A DNA stretch of 64,000 nucleotides from assembly GCA_949752795.1 (NCBI GenBank), contig OX457061.1, positions 39,526,338-39,590,337 of the forward strand, written 5' to 3'. Numbering within the stretch: the stretch's first letter is position 1; the number at the start of each line of letters is the position of its first letter. Of the stretch, positions 1 through 11,400 are shown piece after piece. This stretch comes from Hyperoodon ampullatus. Lineage: Eukaryota > Chordata > Mammalia > Artiodactyla > Ziphiidae. The notes under the pieces were generated by a model that saw only the letters and a program-made list of their open reading frames with translations, did no database searches and had not been told where the DNA came from. A program made the position numbers and the translations under genes.

Positions 1-479
1 ATTTAAAGGTGATAAATCTTCAACTTCCTCTCAAACGGTTCAGGAAAAGAATAAAGATCATGGCTGAGAGAAAGAGAAAGCAAATGTGGTAAAATGTTAA
101 CAACTGGGGAATTTGGGTGAAGTTAATTGGGAGTTCTCTGTGCTGATCTTGTAACTCTTCTGTAAATATATATTAATTTCTAAATAAATTACATATATAT
201 GAAAGATGAATTTCTGAATGCCAAATTTTAGATTACATGCAATGCTCCAAACCTGAAGGAGTGCAGTTGCTGTATAAGTGATTTTTTTAAAGTATGAAAT
301 ATACTTTATATTTTATGTTGTGAAGGCATTATCACAACAAACATAAACAAAAACATCAAAGGGCAAGTCCCCCTTGAACAACACAGATCATCCCTTATCA
401 GTCTAACCAACACTGTAATGTTTAGGTTTATCCTTCCTAGATCTTTTTCAATGCAGTTAGAACTACTTATATATACATG

Positions 480-1960
480 TAGAAACAGTTTTATAAATAA
501 ACACAATTGATATACTTGTTCTGCAAGTTACTTTTGCCCCACTTAAAATGTCTTAAAGATTGTGCCACATCAGTACATTTGCTCTATAATCTTAAAAAAA
601 TTTTTTTTGCTGTATATGGGTATATCAGAATTTATGTTAATTGTTACTATTGCACATTTAGGCTGTTCCTTTTTTCATTTTTTGAACAAATACTAACAAT
701 TCTGAATATAAATCCTTGTCATCCTTCAATGTGCATATGTGAGAATATTTCTGCCAGGTAAATAGGGAGAAAGTGCATTTTAAAAATGCTGTTAAATTAG
801 CTTCTAAAATAAGTGCACCAAGCTGTATTCTCAAAAACACTATATTAGCACCTCTTTAAAAATATCCCCACCAACAATGAGCAATGCCAATCTCCTCACC
901 TCCCTAAAAAAACCCCCACAGAACAAAACAAAAATGTCTTTTGCAGAACGTGCAGAACACAATCTTATTTTTTACTTCTCCATTATAAGTGTAGTTAAAC
1001 ATCTTTTCATATACATGTTAACTGTATTTTTTCTTCACTAAAATGCCTAATCAGTCTTTTTATTGGTTTGTAGGAGTTCTTTATATATAATAGATGCTAA
1101 TTTGTTTATTATACTTATGGTAAGCATCTTCTCTGGTCTCTCCTTTAATTTGGCTTATAGTTCGTTTGTCATATAGAAGTTTCATATAAAAATGTAGTCA
1201 AATTTACAATATTTGCCTTAGAGGCTATATCAGTTTCCTAAGGTTGCTGTAACAAAGTACCATAAACCAGGTGGTGTAAAACAACAGAAATTTATTCTCT
1301 CTCAGTTCTGGAGGATAAAAGTCTGAAATCAAGATATTGGCAGGGCCATGCTCTCTCTGAAGGTTCTAAGAGAATATCCTTCCTTTCCTCTTCCTAGTTT
1401 CTGGTGGTTGCTGGCAATCCTAGGCATTCCTCAGTTTGCAGCTTCATCACTCCGATCTTTGCCTCTGTCATCACATGGCATCCTCCTTCTGTGTCTGTCT
1501 GTATCCAAATTTCCCTCTTATAAGAAATCAGTCATTGAATTAGGGCCCACCGTAATAAAATAGGTTAAATAAGTATAACCTTATTTAACTTGATTACATC
1601 TGCAAAGACCTTACTTCCAAATAAGATCCCATTCACAGGTACCAGGGGTTAAGGACTTCAACATATGTTTTTTATTTTATGTTTCTTTTTGGGGGGAGGC
1701 ACAATTCAACTTCTAACAGAGGCTTTGTTAAAGATTTTTACATTTATGTTCATGAGACATATTTGTCTATAATTTTCTGTTCTTGTAATGTCTTTGCCAA
1801 TTCTGGCATCGGGATTCTTCTATCTTTCTAAAGTAGGCTGGAATTGTTCCCTCCTCTGTTCTCAAAAAGAATATTAAATGTTTGATAGAATTCACCACTG
1901 AGGGAAAAATTTCCACCACTGTGGAAAAGTTTTGAATTAAAAATTCACTTTCTTTGACAA
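480..1960 (-). mobile_element. Old L1 fragment, minus strand, split by an MLT1 LTR
   Basis: Bases 480-1228 and 1723-1960 read on the minus strand as diverged L1 3'-end and ORF2 sequence. Landmarks are the 'gcacatttaggctgttcc' stretch near 650, 'gtaggagttctttatatata' near 1071, and 'tctgttcttgtaatgtctttg' near 1777. The MLT1 at 1229-1722 interrupts it, so the L1 is older. No intact ORF remains. Exact limits and subfamily are uncertain. Confidence 0.6.
1229..1722 (-). mobile_element. MLT1-type LTR (ERVL-MaLR), minus strand
   Basis: The reverse complement follows the MLT1 LTR pattern: '...ttgtgcctcc', 'cctggtacctgtgaatg', 'tgcagatgtaatcaagtta', 'agaggaaggaaaggatattc'-like middle, 'ccagaactgagagagaataa', and a terminal 'tggtactttgttacagcaac'. 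This is a solo, non-coding LTR of an ancient retrotransposon family, with no internal region attached. Confidence 0.8.
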
Positions 1961-2486
1961 TATAGAGCTATGATTTCCCCTCATTTGAAGTTACTGCTCT
2001 GAAATATCCAGTATTGCTATTAAGAAGTTAGCTATCTATTTAATTCTAGTACTCTTGTAGACAATTTTTTTTTCTCTCCATGAAGCTTATCTCTGGAAAT
2101 TTTAAGGGTTTTACAATTATAGAAAGACAATGTAAGTGTGGATCTATTTTCATTCATCCTATTTAACACTCAGTGGGTTCATATAATCTGTGGACTCTCA
2201 TCCTTTGGGGCTTCTTCCTTCTCTTTCTTCTGTTCCCTTGCTCAACTATAAGACTGATATTGGAACTTCTAGATCTAGCCTTCATTTCTCCTAAGTTTTC
2301 TTACATGTGTTTGTTCTACCTCTGTCTTTTTGCTCTGTAATCTAATTGCATGGCTCTTTCTTTTAGATGAAAACTTTGTTCTTTGCTATTCAGCCTATTG
2401 CTGGAGTTTCTCATTTTCTGGATCTCTAATGGATTTTTTTTCTAGTAGTCTTTTGTTGTTCCCAGGGTCCTACAACCTCATTTACC

Positions 2487-2704
2487 CTTTTTTTTTTTTT
2501 TTTTTTTTTTTTGCGGTACGCGGGCCTCTCACTGTTGTGGCCTCTCCCGTTGCGGAGCACAGGCTCTGGACATGCAGGCTCCGCAGCCATGGCTCACGGG
2601 CCCAGCCACTCCGCGGCACGTGGGATCCTCCCGGACCGGGGCACAAACCCGTATTCCCTGCATTGGCAGGCGGACTCTCAACCACTGTGCCACCAGGGAA
2701 GCCC
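2487..2704 (-). mobile_element. CHR-type SINE, minus strand, with 10-bp target duplication
   Basis: A poly(T) tract (2488-2512) is followed by 'gcggtacgcgggcctctcac' and ends 'ccaccagggaagccc'. It is flanked by identical 'ctcatttacc' at 2477-2486 and 2705-2714. tRNA-derived with A/B box-like head; mobilised by L1 machinery. The perfect duplication marks a relatively recent insertion. Confidence 0.92.
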
Positions 2705-2795
2705 CTCATTTACCTTTTGAATAGTTATATTTCTTTAAAAATCTTTTACTCTTTTCTATTAATTTTGTTTTCTCTGATGTTAATTCTTTTTTAGT

Positions 2796-3285
2796 GCCTA
2801 TATGAGTTCCTATATCTCTTGTAATAAATTATCATAAACTTGGTGGCTTAAAACAACAGAAATGTATTCTCTTACAGTTCTCACAGGAGGTTAGAAGTCT
2901 GATATCAGTATCACCAGAATGAAATCAAGTTTTGGCAGAGCCATGTTCTCTTCATAGGCTCTAGGGGAAGATCCATTCCTTGCCTCTTTTCACTTCTGGT
3001 GGCTGCCAGCATTCCTTAGTTTATAACTACATAGCTCCAATCTCGTCTCTGTGGTTACACTGGCTTCTCTTCTGTCTCTGTCAGATTTCCCTTTGCTTCC
3101 TCCTTATAAGAATGCTTATGATTTAGGGCCAACCTGGACAATCCAGGCTAATCTCCCCATCTCAAAAATCCTTAATTTAATCACATCTGCAAAGACCCTT
3201 TTTTCCATATAAAGTAACATTTATAGGTTCCAGGGATTAGGACCTGGTATCTTTGAGGGCCATTTTCATGGTGTTTATTTTCCTA
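2796..3285 (-). mobile_element. Second MLT1-type LTR, minus strand
   Basis: Same family pattern as the copy at 1229: 'gtggcttaaaacaacagaaatg', 'cctcttttcacttctggtgg', 'aatttaatcacatctgcaaagac', 'aggttccagggattaggacc'. More diverged, with an internal duplication near 'gatatcagtatcaccagaatgaaatcaag'. Same orientation as the first copy, but L1 and SINE sequence lies between them, so they need not be one provirus. Confidence 0.75.
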
Positions 3286-5021
3286 AACTGTTCAATACTA
3301 ATTATTTTTTTGGAGGCGTGGGGGGATATTCATCTGTCTTCAAATGCCTTACGGGCTTATCTAGGCCTACTGCAGTAATTATTCAAAGCAGGCAGCAGGT
3401 GGAGGGGTTTGCAAGTATTTATTATTTTGGACTTTCTTCTCGATTTCAGCAAAAATTTAGAGCTTTGTTTCCTTCCTTCCAGTATTTCTACTTATTGTTC
3501 CTACTTGAGAGCAGACATTTCCATTGTCTGCAATCTGGTACAATGGGGGAAAGATCATAAGGGTTAAACCACCTTGTTAGATCATTAATAATGCCCCAAA
3601 GAGGGGGCATCACAGTTAACCCAAGGCTCCTTTCTATTTTTAGTATCTGTTGACTCTAAGCTTGGAATATTCACAAGTTGTACCTACCTTTTCCAGTAGT
3701 CTTCTCATGACTGAGTTTAGCTTTGTTTCTTCCTTCAATCTCATCTCAACTGCCCTTTGTCTTTCAGGGTTCCTTATCATTTTTGGCCCACAGAGAGAAC
3801 TATTTTTTCTTTCCAACATTTTTATAGGATTTTTAAACATCATTTTGGATTGTTTTCCCCCCAAGAGATTTGAGGAACACTTGTGAGGCTAGAGTGTGTT
3901 TGCCATTTGCACCCTTGGTTCAAATTCCAATCAATGTTTAAATCACATTTATGCCATTTCCTCATATGATTGCCATCTTAACTTTATTTGTGCTTATCAA
4001 GTTGTATGGCTGAATGTTCCTTAAGTGGCTTCTTTTAATAAGCAATTAGATCATACAAAGTTCTGAAAACTTAAATTACTCTTATCTTCTGAAGCTTTTT
4101 TATTACATATTATTATATATTATATAACAGGCCATTTTATTTCATTAAATGAGTCAGATGAAAAGGCAAAAAGGAAATATATATAGTAATGGGATCAAGA
4201 AAACTTACTATGTGATTGAGGAAAGACTCTTACTTGTGACAAGTCAAAGATAGTATCCTAAACAGCTGCTCCTAAGATGAAAAAATAATATCCTACTTTT
4301 TTCCAAGATTAATGTCTGAAAAAATAATTTTCAAGTAGTTGTGCTATACCTAAGAACAAAAAGATTAAAGGTTTCTTACAGAGCTAAATGCTTTAAGAAA
4401 AATAAACACTGCTGTGTACAATTCTATTTTTAGAATTAAGAAAATAGCATAAATTTAAGACTGGATCATTCTTAGGTTAACTACCACCACATGTGGCAGA
4501 TGTTTGCTCTTAAACAGATTCCAGCTGAATATATAGGGAGTAATTCAAATTTAACATTTATAATTAAACTTGAACCTCATTCCAGATCTTCTCAAGTGGG
4601 CAGTTACAGACTAACTAAACTTTATTTAGAGGCATAAATGGAGTAGTAATTGATACCCTAAGGGTATTAAAGAGTTAATGCAATTTTAGATGAATTTTAA
4701 AAGCACCAGCACAGTAGTTAGTGCACTTGAGTTCTGTTCCTATAATTTCATTTACTGGGGTGTCCTGGATCCCAGTTTCATTATATACAACATGAAACAT
4801 TTGTATTAGATATCCCTAAGGTATTCCTCTCCAATCTTCTTCATGCACACATAGATAATGGAAACATGTGAACATCTACTCAAAGAGGAGGTTACTCAAG
4901 GCTGGAAGCTGGCTTAGATAATCTTGCTGCCCAGAGAGCTGTAGGATGTCTGGGTGCACCTGTACCCCATCTGTGGCATACACTTACATCTTGGCCCACA
5001 GTTTGGGGAGCTGTGACCTTG
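3286..5021. other. Intron sequence without recognised elements
   Basis: I see no exon of ERCC6L2 and no repeat I can name with confidence. A 78-codon frame at 3650-3886 (+) has no splice or start context and no recognised family. The stretch 4100-4140 is A+T rich. It may hold diverged old repeats. Confidence 0.5.
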
Positions 5022-5187
5022 CTACTCAAATTGTGATCTGCAGACTAGTAGTGTTGGCAATTCTGGGAGCTTGTTAAAAATGCAGAATCTTGTGCTCCAC
5101 CCAGAACTACTAAATCAGAATCTAAATTTTAAAGATCCCTAGGTAATTCATGTGCACATTAAAGAAGTACTGCTCTAAGAAACTTTC
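5022..5187. mobile_element. MER5-like hAT (Charlie) DNA transposon remnant
   Basis: Contains 'gggagcttgttaaaaatgca', 'ctccacccagaactactaaa', 'tcagaatct' and 'cctaggtaattcatgtgcac', the characteristic order of the non-autonomous MER5A/B elements. Terminal repeats are eroded. Non-coding. Confidence 0.7.
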
Positions 5188-5376
5188 AGCTCTAAAATTC
5201 AATGAACTTAAGATTTAATCTGTTTTACAGAAGTGTATTCTAGAGTGTATTTCATAATCTTATTAAATTTTTTATTATAGCTAGAATAAAATAAAAAACA
5301 TATTTGTACACAAATTTATTATTTTTGAAAACTGACAAGTGTTTACTTTTAATTAGAAAAAGGGAAATATATTTAC

Positions 5377-5476
5377 CTGCTTGTATACCTGTCGTAAGTA
5401 CATGATCTCCTCCACAGTTCCCAAGGATATCAGCCTAAGCACTTTGACATCTCTGCATTGCCCAATCCTATATGCT
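5377..5476 (-). CDS. ERCC6L2: ERCC6L2 exon 11 of 11 in window (motif VI, arginine finger)
   Basis: 100 nt: one base completing AG|A (Arg), then 33 codons: [20 protein letters not shown] then [13 protein letters not shown]. With the previous exon it rebuilds DRAYRIGQ, motif VI, whose arginine senses ATP gamma-phosphate in this superfamily, followed by the usual V.V.RLI..GTVEE.I. brace. The acceptor is tttttacag|AGCATA and the donor AAGCAG|GTAAAT. No following exon was recognised between 1 and 5376. Confidence 0.95.
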
Positions 5477-8400
5477 CTGTAAAAACATTAAAAAGAGAAG
5501 GCAACCAAGATCAAGTGAAACAACTTCGGGTTCAGGAGGTAGCTTTTGGATATAAAAATGAAATATTGCTAAAATTTTAATTTAAAAAGAAATATCTTAT
5601 GTTTAGATATGCTATATTATTTAATAATAATGTAAAAACAGAAATTCATATAAAAAGGCCAGTCATTGAGAAGGAAAGTATTATAGAAAAAAATATACAT
5701 ATCAACTTCACTTCTGTTATAAACATCACCTTCTACTGTGCAAAAACTTTTCCTAAATTCAGATTTTTCTTTTATGGCAGTCTTAAGCTTATGAATGATT
5801 CCATTTATATAAAACTCTCAAAAACGCAAACTAATCCAGTGACAGAAAGCAGATCAGTGGTTGCTTGGTGGGGGGGCCTGGGAGGGGCCAGATGGATGGA
5901 TTACAAAGTGGCACAAGGAAAATTTGGGGGGTGATGGATATGTTCACTATCTTGATTGTGGTAATGGTTCCATGGTGTATACCTACAGCAAAACTTATCA
6001 GCTGTACACTTTAAATATGTGCAGTTTACTATATGTTAATTATATCTCAACAAAACTGTTAAAAAAACCTTGGAGGTAAAGCAGTAATCAACTGGCAAGC
6101 CTATGGAAGTGCAGATTTACAGCCTTCATCCAGAGATTTCCAAGCAGTTTGTCTGACTGGATCACTCAGTTGATTAGTACCCCAGGTGTTTTGATATGGA
6201 CTGCAGTGCTAATTAAAACTCTTAACCTGACTCACCACACTTATTAACTATAGGTCCAGTCCCCGTAGCTTCTCCCAGGTGGAGACTTTATTGGATGTTC
6301 TGAATGAGGTCACCTGTTTCTAAATACCTGTTATAGTCATGGGAGATCAGGGGCAAAGCCATACTGCTTCATGCTTGAAAATGTTACAATTTGGGGGAAA
6401 TTTAATTTTGACCTTATAAAGTCACACTGTATTGTTATATTTGGTGCTCCTTCTGCCTCCTTTACCCATTCCTCCTCACAGAGAAGGGCTTTTACTAGAG
6501 GACATCTTGGTACTGAAAATCTTGCATTCCCAGAAAAGAATGGGGGCTCCTGTGACACAGCAAAGCCAGGGGTAAGTTACTGCAATTCTCACTTCCATCC
6601 TGCAGCCTGGATAGAGAGGGACTCATAATCCCTTTCTCTCCCACAATGGATTTGGGTCTAAAAAAAATAAATATGTATCTAAGGAAATGTCTTTTGGGTG
6701 TAAGGCAATTGTTTGCTGAATGGGATAGATTCTGTCAGTATACATATTCTTGAAGCTTTACAGACAAAAACCTTATAACATGTTACACTGGACCTATGCT
6801 TATCATTTTCTAGGTCTATCAAGTACAGATATGTAAATGGTCTTTTATCATGCAAAGACAAGTGTCGAGAAACTGTTATACAGTGTGGAGGTCAGTATTT
6901 TCATTTCTCTTCTTTGCTCCTCCTGTCAGAGTAAATGGAAGGAGAGGGAGAGGAAGAGGAATTCTGTTCATTTAGTTTTACTGTCAACTAACTTCCACTG
7001 AAAGCCAAAGCACAGTGAACTGTGTTTCGAGGGAACACTGGGATAAATAAGTCTTGATGGCCTAGATGAAAAAGAACAAAATTACAACAAATGTTGTTAA
7101 GACAAAAGGAAATGGATATTTTTCTGTGGTTTTCATTTGACTATTTTCCTGGGCAGTTGTCACTGGCAAGAGGCTGGTTAAAAGTGCAGGCTCTGCAAGT
7201 CAGACTGTGTGGATTCAAATTTATTCTATCTTAAATTGATGCCAACTTAATTTTACAGCTCTGCTTTCACCTTTTATCTTATTGATGTTATAAATTATAT
7301 CTTTATATGTCATGTATTCATTAGCAGATTTATAATCATTTTTATGCATTTGTCTTTTAAATCCTGTAGAAAACAAGGAGAAGAATTATAAGCCAAAATT
7401 ATAATAATACTGGTTTTGATATTTGTTTATGTACTTACCTGTACTGGAGAACTTTATATTTTCATATGACTTTGAGATATCATTAGAGTCCTTTCACTTG
7501 AAATTGAAACTCTCTCTTTAACATTTCTCCTTAGTATAGATCAACAGAACAGAATAGAGAGCCCAAAAATAAACCCAAGCACCTATGGTCAACTAATCTA
7601 TGACAAAGAAGGCAAGAATATACAATGGAGAAAACAGTCTCTTCAATAAGTGGTTCTGGGAAAACTGGACAGCCACATGTAAAACAATGAGAATAGAACA
7701 TTTACTCACCAACTACAAAAATAAACTCCAAATGGATTAAAGACCTAAATGTAAGAATTGAAACTATAAAACTCCTAGAAGAGAACATAGAACAATCTTT
7801 GACATAAATCTTAGCAACAGTTTTTGGATCAGTCTCCTAAGGCAAAAGAAACAACAGCAAAAATAAATAAATGGGACCTAATCAAACTTACAAGCTTTTG
7901 CACAGCAAAGGAAACCATTGACAAAACAAGACAACAACCTAAAGAATGGGAGAAAATATTTGCTAATGATATGACCATCAAGGGGTTAATATCGAAAAAA
8001 AATAAATAGCTCATACAACTCAACATCAAAAAAAACAATGTCAAAAAACCCAAACAATCCAATCAAAAAATGGGGCAGAAGAGCTGAAAAGACATTTTCC
8101 TAAGAAGACATATACACAGCTAATGGGCACAGGAAAAGATGCTCAACATTGCTAATTTTTAGAGAAATGCAAATCAAAATGACAATGAGCTATCACCTCA
8201 TACCCCTTAGAATAGCTATCATCACAAAGACCACAAATAACAAATGTTGGCAAGGATGTGGGGAAAAGGGAACACTTGTACACTGTTGGTGGGAATGTAA
8301 ATTTGGTACAGCCACTATGGAAAACAGTATGGAGGTTCCTCAAAAAACTAAAAATAGAACTATGTTATAATCCAGCAATTCCACTTCTGTGTATATATCT

Positions 8401-11400
8401 GGAAAAAATGAAAACACTAATTTGAAAGATACATGCACCCCAATGTCCACAGAAGTATTAATTACAATAGCCAAGATATGTAAGCAATCCAGTGTCCATC
8501 AACATACAAATGGATAAAGAAGATGTGGTACATATATAGAATGGATTATTTTTCAGCCATAAAAAAAAGAATGAAATTCTGCCAACTGCAGCGTCATGGA
8601 TGGACCTGGAGAATATTATGCTTACTGAATTAAGTCAGACAGATAAAGAAAAATACTATATGATATCACTTATATGTGAAACCTAAAAAATAAAACAAGT
8701 GAATGTATATAGAAAAACAAAAACAGAATTACAGATATAGAAAACAAACTCGTGCTTACCAGTGGGGAGAGGGAAGCGGGTGGGGATGAGATACGGGTAT
8801 GGGATTAAGAGATGAAACTACTGTATATAAAATAGATTAGCAACAAAGAGATATTGTATAGCACAGGGAATTATAGCCATTATCTTGTAATAACTTTCAA
8901 TGGAGTGTAATCTGTAAAAATACTGAATTGCTATGCTGTATATCCAAAACTAATATACTACTGTAAGTCAACTATACTTCATTTAAAAAATACTATAATA
9001 TGTCAGTTGTATCTCAGTAATAAAAAATACAGAAATACAACTTTAAAAATACACTAGAAGGAATTAACAGTTGATTATATGATACAGAGGAATGGATCAG
9101 TGAGCTGGTAGACACAGCAGTGGAAATCACTGAAGGAACAGATAAAAGAAAATGGAATAAAAAGAAAGGAGGACAGTTTGAGACTTCTGGGACTACATCA
9201 AGCATACTAGCATTCACATTATAGGGGTCCCAGAAGAAGAGGGAGAAAGGGGCAGAGACCATATTTGAAGACATAATAGCTGAAAACTTCCCTAACCTGG
9301 AAAAGGAAAGACATACAGGTCCAGGAAGCACAAAACAGGATCAACCTAAATAGGAGCACACCAAGAAACATTGCAATTAAAACTGTAAAAATTATAGATA
9401 AAGAGAGAATATTAAAAAGCAGCAAAAGGAAAAGCAACAAGTTACATACAAAGGCACTTCCATAATGCTATCAGCTGACTTTTCAGGAGAAACTCTGCAG
9501 GGCCAGAAGTGAGTGGCAAGATATACTTAAAGTGATGAAAGGGAAAAACCTACAACCAAGAATACTCTATTTGGCAAGGCTTTCATATAGATTTGATGGA
9601 GAGATCAAAAGTTTTACAGACAAGCAAAAGCTAAGAGTTCTGCATCACCAAACCAGCTTCCAAGAAATGTTACAGGAACTTTTCTACATGAAAAAGAAAA
9701 GGCCACATCTAGATACATGAAAATAACGAAAGGAAAAAAATCTCATTGGTAAAGGCAAATATACAGTAACGGTAGTAAATCAACCATGTATAAAGCTAGT
9801 AGGATGGTTTAAAGACAAAAGTAGTAAAATTGTGTATATCCATTATAAGTAGTTGAGGGCTACATAAATCAAAAAGATGTAAAATATGATGTCAAAACCA
9901 GTAAACATGGCGGGTGAGGAGAGTAAAAATTTAGGGTTCTTAAGTGTATGTGAACGATCAGCAATTTATGTTATCCTTTTGAAGAACTTTTGGCAGCCAC
10001 AAACCAAAAATCTAAACACACACAAAAAAGAGAAAGGAATGCCAACATAGCACTAAAGATAGCCATCAAATCACAAGGAAGAGAAGAAAGACACAAAAAT
10101 AATTACAAAAACAACGACCAAACAATTAACAAAATGGAAAGGAGAACATACCTATCACTAATTACTTTAAAAATATATGGACTAGATGCTACAATCAAAA
10201 GACACAGAGTGGGGGCTTCCCTGGTGGCGCAGTGGTTGAGAGTCCGCCTGCCGATGCAGGGGACATGGGTTCATGCCCCGGTCCAGGAAGATCCCACATG
10301 CCACAGAGCGGCTAGGCCCGTGAGCCATGGCCGCTGAGCCTGCACGTCTGGAGCCTGTGCTCCGCAACGGGAGAGGCCACAACAGTGAGAGGCCCGCATA
10401 CCGCAAAAAAAAAAAAAAAAAAAAAAAAGATACAGAGTGGCTCATTGGATACAAAAACAAGACCCATCTATATGCTGCATACAAGAGACTCACTCTTGAG
10501 CTAAAGATACACAGACTGAAAGTGAGGCAATGGGAAAAGGTATTCCTTGAAAATGGAAAGGAAAAGAAAACTGTGGCGGCAATACTTATATCAGAAAAAA
10601 TAGACTGTAAAACAAAGACTGTAGTAAGAGACAAAGAAAGACATTACATAATGATCAAGGGATCAATTCAAGAAGAAGGTATAACACTTGTAAATGGATG
10701 TGCACCCAGCACAGGAGGACCTAAATACATAAAGCAAATTATTAACAGACATAAAGGGATAGACTGACAGTAATACAATAATAGTAGGGAACTTTAACAC
10801 CCAACTGACATTACTGGACAGATCATCCAGACAGAAAATCAATCAGGAAACACTGGCCTTAAACAACATATTATATCAGATGGACTTAACAGATAACTAT
10901 AGAATATTCCATCCAAAAGCAGAAGAATGCATATTTTTTTCAAGTTCACATGGAACACTGTCCAGGATAGACAATATGCTATGCAACAAACAAGTCTTAG
11001 TAAATTTAAGATTGGAATCATATCAAGCATCTTTTCTGACACAACAATATGAGACTAGAAGTCTAATACTAAAAAAAAAAAACTTGCAAAAACACAAACA
11101 CGTGAGTTTAAACAATACGCTACTAAACAACCAACGGATCACTGAAGAAATCAGAGAAGAAATAAAAATATACCTGGACACAAATGAAAATGGAAACACA
11201 ATGATCCAAAATCTATGGGACTCAGCAAGAGCAGTTTCGAGGCTTACAGCATTACAAGCCTACCACAGGAAACAAGAAAAAACCCAAATCAACAACTTAA
11301 ACTTACACCTAAAGGAATTAGAAAAAGAAAAAACAAAACTGAAAGTTAGTGAAGGAAAGAAATGAAGATCAGAACAGAAATAAATGAGAGACCTAAAAAA

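Noticed and set aside
2330..2794. 154-codon frame
   Set aside because: It reads through a poly(T) tract and an antisense SINE; no family match.
1229..3285. Two same-orientation MLT1 LTRs as one provirus
   Set aside because: The sequence between them is L1 and SINE, not retroviral internal sequence, and divergence differs; treated as separate solo LTRs.
1..5376. Next downstream ERCC6L2 exon (QLHCVVVGSENAKRYFE)
   Set aside because: Not seen on the minus strand; the intron continues past base 1.
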